Assembly (NCBI GenBank): GCA_937915925.1
Contig: CALGGM010000178.1
Span: 25,585 to 89,584, forward strand
Source: an uncultured Clostridia bacterium
GTDB lineage: Bacteria; Bacillota; Clostridia; Christensenellales; CAG-138
Length of the DNA stretch: 64,000 nt
Direction: 5' to 3'
Shown: positions 58,415 to 64,000 of the stretch, one piece after another
Layout: each line of letters begins with the position of its first letter
How positions within the stretch are numbered: position 1 is the stretch's first letter
Position numbers and translations under genes: made by a program
Notes under the pieces: model-generated
Seen by the model: the letters and a program-made list of their open reading frames with translations, nothing else
Database searches by the model: none
Told to the model about the DNA's origin: nothing

Positions 58415-59896
58415 ATGAAACGGAATTTGCTGCTCTTCCTTTCGGTGCTGATGCTCGCCTGTCAACCGACCCCGGAAGCGCCTGTCGTGGTGCAGAAGGA
58501 CAGCGACAGGCTGATCGAAACCGTGCGTCAACAGAGCCCGGAATCGGAACCGAGCTTAGACTTTGACACGGACAACGCCGGTCTTTCGAAATCGGACAAG
58601 CATTATACGTTCGATTATGAGAGCGACAACGGCTGTCTCGTGATTCATGCGGACGCGGACGTGTATCTTCCGGAGAGAGGAAAAATCTCGATGGCGCATG
58701 TCGAACACAGAAACTTCACCGAGGATTTCATGAAGAAGGCGTTCGGCGTCGCATTTGGCGGCGAGACGGCGTATGTCAGAAATTCCGAGGTCTATGTCCC
58801 GTCCAAGGAGGAGATCGCAACGGATATTGCGGGTTATCAGGAACTGATCGATTCAGGACGCACCTGGGAAAAGGACATGACCGAGGACGAAGCGCTCGCG
58901 TACATTGAGGAATTAAAAGAGCAATTCAAGACCGCGCCGGACGAGCCGATTATACAACCGCCGCTTGTCTCGGACGGATCGGTCCAAACAGAAACGGTCG
59001 ATACCGGCCTCGGCACGGTGGTGACAATGAGCCTCAACGCGTATAACGATTCCGGTTCTCTTTGGATCTACAGCACGGAATCCATGGACGGCACGCCAAT
59101 GTTTGATAGCTATCTCTACTATCCCGGAACGAGCGATTCGGCAGTCGGGTATTCCGGCGGCATGGACGGCTATTCGATCGTGAACTGGTACAGCCGGTAT
59201 CAAACGTACAGGACCTCTGCATACGACACGGAATGTAGTCTCGGACAATCCTTCTCCCCTGCCGCCGCCGTAGACGTCTGCACCGAGTTTTTGAAATCGC
59301 TCGACGTCACCGATATGATCCCGTATCGCGAATGCAGCATGTATCTTGCAAAAAGCGGAGATGAAGTCAAAACGCTGTACATCCTGCATTTTGTCCGCAC
59401 CGCCGCAGGGTCGGCGACCGCATATGTCCCGTCGCTGCAATCATACGGCGGCAGCAAAACCGCTTCCCCGTGGCCGTATGAGGAGATCGAATTCATTGTT
59501 GACGATACGGGCATATTGCGGTGTATATGGACAAATCCTACCGAGGTTACGGAGATCGTTTCGACCGACGTTAAGACGATCTTGTACGAGGACGCATTAA
59601 GGCTGTTCGAACAGATGTGCGTAATTACCTATGAGGGACGCACGAAGATCGGAGAAGGAACCCAAGTCTATTACGGACTCAACGTTCGCTCGATCGAGCT
59701 TTCGATGCTGCGCGTGCGCGAGCGAAACGGCGACGCTGTTACGGGACTGTATGTGCCCGCATGGATCTTTTACGGCACGCTTGATGAGCAGTATTTTGAG
59801 CATCATCCGGTTTCGACCGACAATTACGAAACTTCGATCCTGTTTGCGATCAACGCGATCGACGGCAGTGTGATCGATATCAATGAGGGATATTGA
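58415..59896 (+). CDS. Lipoprotein of unknown function, paralogue 2
   Basis: A 493-residue lipoprotein paralogous to the preceding gene. The signal peptide and lipobox LMLAC are followed by CQPTPEAPVVVQKDSDRL. The C-terminal LRVRERNGDAVTGLYVPAWIFYG...ILFAINAIDGSVID is nearly shared with paralogue 1, while the middle (about 110-330) is much more divergent. The ribosome binding site is weak. It starts 11 bases after paralogue 1, so translation may be coupled. Function unknown. Confidence 0.75.
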   Translation: MKRNLLLFLSVLMLACQPTPEAPVVVQKDSDRLIETVRQQSPESEPSLDFDTDNAGLSKSDKHYTFDYESDNGCLVIHADADVYLPERGKISMAHVEHRNFTEDFMKKAFGVAFGGETAYVRNSEVYVPSKEEIATDIAGYQELIDSGRTWEKDMTEDEALAYIEELKEQFKTAPDEPIIQPPLVSDGSVQTETVDTGLGTVVTMSLNAYNDSGSLWIYSTESMDGTPMFDSYLYYPGTSDSAVGYSGGMDGYSIVNWYSRYQTYRTSAYDTECSLGQSFSPAAAVDVCTEFLKSLDVTDMIPYRECSMYLAKSGDEVKTLYILHFVRTAAGSATAYVPSLQSYGGSKTASPWPYEEIEFIVDDTGILRCIWTNPTEVTEIVSTDVKTILYEDALRLFEQMCVITYEGRTKIGEGTQVYYGLNVRSIELSMLRVRERNGDAVTGLYVPAWIFYGTLDEQYFEHHPVSTDNYETSILFAINAIDGSVIDINEGY

Positions 59897-59936
59897 ATTT
59901 TGGCATGCTGAACAGACTGTTGGGAAGGGAGGCAGA

Positions 59937-59993
59937 ATCCACGTTTTCGCGAGGGAACTATACTAACGTATGTGACCGAGAGAAAACGCGGAT
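59937..59993. repeat. Imperfect inverted repeat
   Basis: Twelve-base arms (59937-59948 and 59982-59993) pair at 11 positions around CGTTTTC/GAAAACG, enclosing a smaller ATAC/GTAT hairpin. It lies in the 278-base gap after the lipoproteins. Origin and role unknown. Confidence 0.5.
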
Positions 59994-60011
59994 AGTTTGC
60001 GGCGAAATCAT

Positions 60012-60040
60012 AAAAAGAAAGGGCGTTCTCGCGCCCTTTC
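60012..60040. terminator. Hairpin, probable terminator after the lipoprotein operon
   Basis: GAAAGGGCG/CGCCCTTTC (60017-60025 and 60032-60040) with a 6-base loop. The T-run is on the minus strand only (A run 60012-60016), yet no minus-strand gene ends here, so plus-strand termination would rely on the stem and its TTTC end. Confidence 0.5.
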
Positions 60041-60120
60041 ATCCTGCAAGTGTTCATTTGAATCTGCTCGCCGCAAACGGTCTGACCCCTTTTACGACAG
60101 TCTGAGACTGCGTCCCTTTC

Positions 60121-60161
60121 TTTACTTTTGGCACAGAATGTGTTATTCTTTTTAAAGAATA
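60121..60161 (+). promoter_or_regulatory. yqeC operon promoter with 18-base palindrome
   Basis: TTTACT (60121-60126), 17 bases, TATTCT (60144-60149). The palindrome TATTCTTTTTAAAGAATA (60144-60161) begins at the -10 and extends over the start point, a classic repressor-site position. Confidence 0.6.
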
Positions 60162-60174
60162 GCGAGGATCGATT

Positions 60175-60846
60175 ATGGAGCAATTAAGCACATTTTTCGG
60201 GATCAGACCGGGCGTAACGGCGCTGATCGGCGGCGGTGGGAAAACGTCGACGATGTATGCCCTTGCAGAAGAGCTGCGGCGAAACGGCTCCGTTATCGTC
60301 TGCACCTCCACGCACATTCTGCGCCCGCCGCAATACCCGTTTGTGCCGCATCTCGAAAAACCTCTCCAATCCGGCGAGGTCGTTTCAACCGGCACGGTCG
60401 ACGGGCAAAAGCTGTCCATGCCGGAACAGCCGATTTCCGAACTGATCCGTTTTGCCGATTACGTGCTTGTGGAAGCGGACGGATCAAGACAGCTTCCCTT
60501 AAAAGCGCATGCGGCGCACGAGCCGGTGATTCCAAAGGAAGCGAATACGGTGCTTGTCGTGATCGGCGTGGACGGGCTTGGAAAGCCGATTTCCAATGTT
60601 GCGCACCGTCCGGAGCTGTACGCAAAGATCTGCGGGACGACGCCGGATGCTGTCGTCACTGAGGAGATGATCGCAAAGGTCGTAGCGACCTACCCGCGGT
60701 GCGACGGCGTACTCATCAACAAAGCGGATGACGAAAGGCTGATCGAAAAAGCCGAGCGTCTCGCATCTCTGTTTTCCGTTCCTGTCGCAATCACGGCGTG
60801 GCGGACGGAACACCCCATCAAAGCATTACGGAGGACAAACATATGA
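60175..60846 (+). CDS. yqeC: Selenium cofactor biosynthesis protein YqeC
   Basis: A 223-residue YqeC-family protein. Members occur with YqeB and SelD in genomes encoding selenium-dependent molybdenum hydroxylases. The exact reaction is not established. A P-loop-like GGGGKTSTMYALAEEL is at the N-terminus, and the family signature VLVEADGSRQLPLKAHAAHEPVIP lies near residue 100. First gene of a four-gene operon, each overlapping the next. Confidence 0.9.
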   Translation: MEQLSTFFGIRPGVTALIGGGGKTSTMYALAEELRRNGSVIVCTSTHILRPPQYPFVPHLEKPLQSGEVVSTGTVDGQKLSMPEQPISELIRFADYVLVEADGSRQLPLKAHAAHEPVIPKEANTVLVVIGVDGLGKPISNVAHRPELYAKICGTTPDAVVTEEMIAKVVATYPRCDGVLINKADDERLIEKAERLASLFSVPVAITAWRTEHPIKALRRTNI

Positions 60847-61637
60847 TCATTATCAAAGGCGCGGGAGATCTTGCGAGCGGCGTCGCCGTGCGACTTGCGC
60901 ATTGCGGCTTCCCGATCGTGATGACGGACCTCCCCCATCCCACATCCATTCGTCGAACCGTCTGCTTCTCGGAAGCGATCATTCGCAGCGTCTTTACGGT
61001 TGAGGATGTAACCGCCGAACGCGCCGATTCGATCGAAGAGATCGACCCGATCTTAGATCGCGGGCATATCGCCGTTCTTTCGGATCCGAACGCGGCCTGC
61101 GTCAAGAGCCTGCATCCGGAAGCCGTGGTCGACGCGATTCTTGCAAAGCGGAATCTCGGCACGCGCATCACCGACGCGCCGGTCGTGGTCGCGCTCGGTC
61201 CCGGCTTTTCGGCGGGCGTCGATTGTCATGCGGTGATCGAAACGATGCGCGGACACAACCTCGGACGCGTGATCCTCGAGGGCGCTGCTGCACCGAACAC
61301 GGGGATCCCGGGAAACATTGCAGGCTTTACCACGGAACGTGTTCTGCGCGCGCCGAAGGACGGAACGTTTACGGAGGTCCATCACATCGGCGACGTGGTT
61401 TCAAAGGGCGATCCCGTCGCAGAGGTCGACGGCGAGCCGATCCTTGCGCCGCTTGACGGCGTGATTCGCGGGCTTTTGCCGAGCGATACGCCCGTATTCT
61501 GCGGCATGAAGAGCGGAGACATCGACCCGCGTCCCGTGCTGCAGCACTGCTACACGGTTTCCGACAAAGCGCGCGCGATCGGCGGCGGCGTGCTCGAAGC
61601 GATCCTGATGCTGCAAAGGAGAAACGCACATGTATAA
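60843..61637 (+). CDS. yqeB: YqeB family selenium-dependent molybdenum hydroxylase maturation protein
   Basis: A 264-residue EF2563/YqeB protein required in the selenium-labile molybdenum hydroxylase system. N-terminal IIIKGAGDLASGVAVRLAHCGFPIVMTD looks like a nucleotide-binding segment, and GPGFSAGVDCHAVIET and the C-terminal IGGGVLEAILML are typical. It overlaps yqeC by 4 bases (ATGA) and xdhC by 8 bases. Confidence 0.92.
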   Translation: MIIIKGAGDLASGVAVRLAHCGFPIVMTDLPHPTSIRRTVCFSEAIIRSVFTVEDVTAERADSIEEIDPILDRGHIAVLSDPNAACVKSLHPEAVVDAILAKRNLGTRITDAPVVVALGPGFSAGVDCHAVIETMRGHNLGRVILEGAAAPNTGIPGNIAGFTTERVLRAPKDGTFTEVHHIGDVVSKGDPVAEVDGEPILAPLDGVIRGLLPSDTPVFCGMKSGDIDPRPVLQHCYTVSDKARAIGGGVLEAILMLQRRNAHV

Positions 61638-62616
61638 AAAAATCATTACATCCATCCAAAGCGGACGTTCGCCTTATCTGTATACCGCGATTGCCGGCGA
61701 GCGCATGGGAAGTATCGCCGTGAAGGACGGAACCGACGTGTACGGCGACGCATCGATCGTAACCGCGCTCGAAACGGATGCGCCCCTCCCCTGCGTTGTC
61801 GGAGACGTCTTGGTCGAGCGGATCACCACGCATCCGCATCTGATCCTGTGCGGCGCGGGACATGTGTCCGTATATACCGCAAAAGTCGCGAAGATGGTCG
61901 GCTTCAAGGTGACGGTCATCGACGAGCGCGAGGATTTCGCAAACCGTGATCGGTTCCTCGACGCCGACGAGATCGTCAATCTTCCGTTCGACGCTGCGCT
62001 GAAAACGATCGACGATCCGAACGCGTATTACGTCATTGTGACGCGCGGACACAGGGACGATCGGCAATGCCTTGAAACGATCGTTCATAAGCCCTACACC
62101 TACTGCGGCATGATCGGCAGCCGTTCGAAGATCTCGCTTGTGTTTGAAAAGATGATCGAGGAGGGACATCCGAAGGAACGGCTCGATACCGTGCATGCGC
62201 CGATCGGACTGCGCATCGGGGCGAACACGCCCGAGGAAATCGCGGTGTGTATTGTCGCTGAAATGATCCAAGTGAAGAACAGTGCGGCACACGGCAGCGA
62301 ATGGGACGATGCGCTTTGCGGTGCGATCGCAACGGCGACCGAGCCCTATGCCATGGTCACTCTGATCGATAAAAAAGGCAGCGCGCCAAGATCCACAGGC
62401 GCGCGTATGATCGTCAAAAAGGACGGGACGATCATTTCCTCGATCGGCGGCGGATTCGGCGAATTTGAGGCGGCAGGCTACGCAAAACAGATGCTGGAAA
62501 ACGGACCGAAGGTCAAGCGCTATACATGCAAGATGAACAACCGCGACGCAGGCGAAAAAGGCATGATTTGCGGCGGCGTGATCGACATTCTGATTCAGAC
62601 CGTGGAGGAATTATGA
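61630..62616 (+). CDS. XdhC/CoxI family molybdenum hydroxylase maturation protein
   Basis: A 328-residue XdhC-type protein, which in relatives inserts or sulfurates molybdenum cofactor for xanthine dehydrogenase-like enzymes. The NAD-binding Rossmann domain (LILCGAGHVSVYTAKVAKMVGF) comes first, at about 75-210, and the CoxI-type segment (KKGSAPRSTGARMIV...SIGGGFGE) comes after it, near 250-290, the reverse of the order in classic XdhC. It overlaps yqeB and selD. It should act on an enzyme encoded outside the window. Confidence 0.9.
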   Translation: MYKKIITSIQSGRSPYLYTAIAGERMGSIAVKDGTDVYGDASIVTALETDAPLPCVVGDVLVERITTHPHLILCGAGHVSVYTAKVAKMVGFKVTVIDEREDFANRDRFLDADEIVNLPFDAALKTIDDPNAYYVIVTRGHRDDRQCLETIVHKPYTYCGMIGSRSKISLVFEKMIEEGHPKERLDTVHAPIGLRIGANTPEEIAVCIVAEMIQVKNSAAHGSEWDDALCGAIATATEPYAMVTLIDKKGSAPRSTGARMIVKKDGTIISSIGGGFGEFEAAGYAKQMLENGPKVKRYTCKMNNRDAGEKGMICGGVIDILIQTVEEL

Positions 62617-63647
62617 GCGAGGATATCAAACTGACAAAGCTATCTACCTGCGCGGGCTGCGGCGCAAAGGTCGGCGCGGGCGTGCTTCAAAAGCTGCTGT
62701 CCGATCTGCCGACGCTCCGAGACGAGAACCTTTTGGTCGGTTTCGACAAAAGCGACGACGCCGCTGTTTACAAGCTTTCGGAGGATCGCGCGATCGTACA
62801 GACGCTCGACTTCTTCCCTCCCATTGCGGACGATCCGTATACCTTCGGGCAGATCGCGGCGACCAACGCGCTCTCCGATATCTACGCCATGGGCGGCGAA
62901 CCGAAGCTCGCGCTGAACATCATGTGCGTGCCTAAATCCATGCCGAAGGAAGCGGTGCATGAGATCTTGCGCGGCGGTTATGAAAAGTGCGCCGAGGCGG
63001 GTGCGATTATCTGCGGCGGACACAGCATTTTTGACGAGGAACCGAAGTACGGACTTTCGGTGACGGGGTTTGTCGATCCGAATCGCATGTGGAAAAACTG
63101 CGGCGCAAGGGTCGGCGACGTGCTGATCCTGACTAAGCCGATCGGCATCGGCGTTCTGACGGCGGCGCAGCGCGGCGAATTGCTCGAACCGGAAACGCAG
63201 GAACGGATGATTTCGCTGATGACGACGCTGAACCGAAACGCGCGCGATATTCTGTCCGGCTTTACCGTGCATGCCTGTACGGACGTGACCGGATTTTCGC
63301 TGCTCGGACACCTCTATGAGATGTGCAGCGGGTCCGACGTCTCCGCAAGGCTCGACACGTCGAAGGTGTCGCTCATTTCGGAGGCTTTGGAATTTGCGCG
63401 CATTGGGATCCTGCCCGAGGGCATGTATCGAAACAGAACGTACGCCGAGCATGCGGTCGACTGCGGCGACGTCGAGCTCGCGGTTTGCGATCTTCTGTTC
63501 GACCCGCAGACCTCCGGCGGCTTGCTTGTAGCAGTTCCGAAGGACGAAGCGGAACGGGTTTTGAACGCGCTTGAAGGAAACGTTCCCTGCGCACAGCGGA
63601 TCGGAACAATCATTGAACAGCATGAAAAGGCGATCTATCTGGTCTGA
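62613..63647 (+). CDS. selD: Selenophosphate synthetase SelD
   Basis: A 344-residue enzyme that makes selenophosphate from selenide and ATP, the Se donor for selenocysteine, selenouridine and the labile selenium cofactor. The active site reads TCAGCGAKVG: the catalytic residue is Cys (GCG), not selenocysteine, and the Lys is kept. Gly-rich ATP loops follow (DALSDIYAMGG, GGHSI). The start overlaps the xdhC stop (ATGA). It is the last gene of the operon seen here. No selA, selB or tRNA-Sec is in the window. Confidence 0.96.
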   Translation: MSEDIKLTKLSTCAGCGAKVGAGVLQKLLSDLPTLRDENLLVGFDKSDDAAVYKLSEDRAIVQTLDFFPPIADDPYTFGQIAATNALSDIYAMGGEPKLALNIMCVPKSMPKEAVHEILRGGYEKCAEAGAIICGGHSIFDEEPKYGLSVTGFVDPNRMWKNCGARVGDVLILTKPIGIGVLTAAQRGELLEPETQERMISLMTTLNRNARDILSGFTVHACTDVTGFSLLGHLYEMCSGSDVSARLDTSKVSLISEALEFARIGILPEGMYRNRTYAEHAVDCGDVELAVCDLLFDPQTSGGLLVAVPKDEAERVLNALEGNVPCAQRIGTIIEQHEKAIYLV

Positions 63648-63697
63648 GATTTGATTTGTAATAACGCTGAAGTTGCTTGATTCGTTTCCTGCTTTGC

Positions 63698-63887
63698 GGG
63701 GCGCCGAGGTCGTCGCCCCATACGGGATCGGTACGATCGTTACGACGGGCGGATGATATCCGCCCCTACAAGCCGTTGACATCCATCTTGCCCTCCCTGT
63801 GCAAGGGAGGTGGGTTTTGCGAAGCAAAAGTCGGGAGGATTGTCTTTTGAATCGCACGATACTTGCGCCGGCGGATGCGATCCGCCC
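63698..63887. repeat. Second array of short hairpins in the intergenic tail
   Basis: In the gene-free stretch after selD there are five hairpins in a row: 63698-63719 (GGGGCG arms), 63747-63765 (GGGCGGAT arms, GAT loop), 63792-63810 (CCTCCCT arms), 63815-63829 (TTTTGC arms, GAA loop) and 63870-63886 (GGCGGAT arms, GCG loop). The second and fifth share the GGCGGAT arm. No credible coding frame crosses the region. Confidence 0.65.
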
Positions 63888-63936
63888 TTCGATTTGCTTT
63901 AAGACGATAAACGGATTATCAATCCCATAATACGAA

Positions 63937-63978
63937 AGGAGCCGTTAAGAAACTCGAAAGAGGGACTTGACGGCTCCT
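63937..63978 (+). ncRNA. Structured RNA candidate near the window edge
   Basis: AGGAGCCGTTAAG (63937-63949) pairs with CTTGACGGCTCCT (63966-63978) over 13 positions including one G-U. Inside, CTC-GAAA-GAG forms a small hairpin with a GNRA tetraloop. No T-run follows, so it is not a simple terminator. The element could continue beyond base 64000. No known class fits. Confidence 0.4.
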
Positions 63979-64000
63979 GTTCATTTGCTGAAAGATAGGG

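Noticed and set aside
63937..63978. Cyclic di-GMP-I riboswitch
   Set aside because: The AAAC-GAAA-GGGAC pattern recalls its core, but the CGCAAAGCC part and the second helix with its tetraloop receptor are missing.
63937..63978. tRNA-Sec or other tRNA
   Set aside because: No T-arm, anticodon arm or CCA end could be built around the stem.

Overview
The window is a gene-dense, GC-rich stretch of chromosome from an endospore-forming member of the Firmicutes, most likely an anaerobic clostridium. The evidence is two alpha/beta-type small acid-soluble spore proteins, SpoIIID, a Firmicute-type LexA box, single-chain glycyl-tRNA synthetase, the ECF transporter energising module, ornithine fermentation genes, a phosphofructokinase with pyrophosphate-type motifs and selenium genes. 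I cannot name a genus. I see no prophage, insertion sequence, CRISPR array or frameshifted gene. The first gene (recG) is cut by the window edge.

Layout. 1-10.4 kb: recG end, two SASP genes, then miaB-ylbF-mutS-mutL-miaA-ynbB, mostly with 1-8 base overlaps (tRNA modification plus mismatch repair). 10.4-19.1 kb, minus strand: lexA with its SOS box, an orphan tyrosine recombinase preceded by a perfect 14-bp inverted repeat, rnhA, a SPOR-domain protein, a WalK/PhoR-like two-component system and a class A penicillin-binding protein. 19.2-22 kb: tRNA-Ala(GGC), dfrA-thyA and a J-domain/zinc-ribbon pair. 22-30.7 kb: degV and a large polytopic membrane protein, then on the minus strand an HMA protein, mnmA, trmK, nif3, a zinc-ribbon coiled coil, RNase P RNA, an L-cysteine desulfidase-family gene, and a 65-residue Cys-rich small protein with a possible sigma-K promoter. 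30.8-36.2 kb: glyQS, recD2, comFC, spoIIID, murI.

36.3-39 kb is a selenium/sulfur-handling locus: yedE-tusA-DUF3343 on the minus strand, and a divergent EF2568-type cysteine desulfurase whose promoter overlaps the yedE promoter on a palindrome. 39.1-46.9 kb is a complete ornithine-oxidising operon (ord-ortA-ortB-oraS-oraE-glmL-orr). It racemises ornithine, moves the amino group with a B12/PLP mutase, oxidises the product and cleaves it to alanine and acetyl-CoA. The operon runs into birA. 47.7-51.4 kb: ecfA1-ecfA2-ecfT-truA-tadA, then tRNA-Ser(CGA) and an array of small hairpins separated by CATCA. 51.8-54.7 kb: a GNAT acetyltransferase, two small membrane proteins and pfp. 54.8-59.9 kb: a second two-component system followed by two paralogous lipoproteins of unknown function. 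60.1-63.6 kb: yqeC-yqeB-xdhC-selD, the maturation set for selenium-dependent molybdenum hydroxylases, with a palindrome on its promoter. The last 350 bases hold a second hairpin array and a structured-RNA candidate cut near the window edge.

The strongest leads for new biology are regulatory: palindromes on the promoters of both selenium loci, hairpins that contain Shine-Dalgarno sequences (HMA gene, spoIIID, recD2), the recombinase-adjacent inverted repeat, the hairpin arrays, and the two-component system with its lipoprotein pair.
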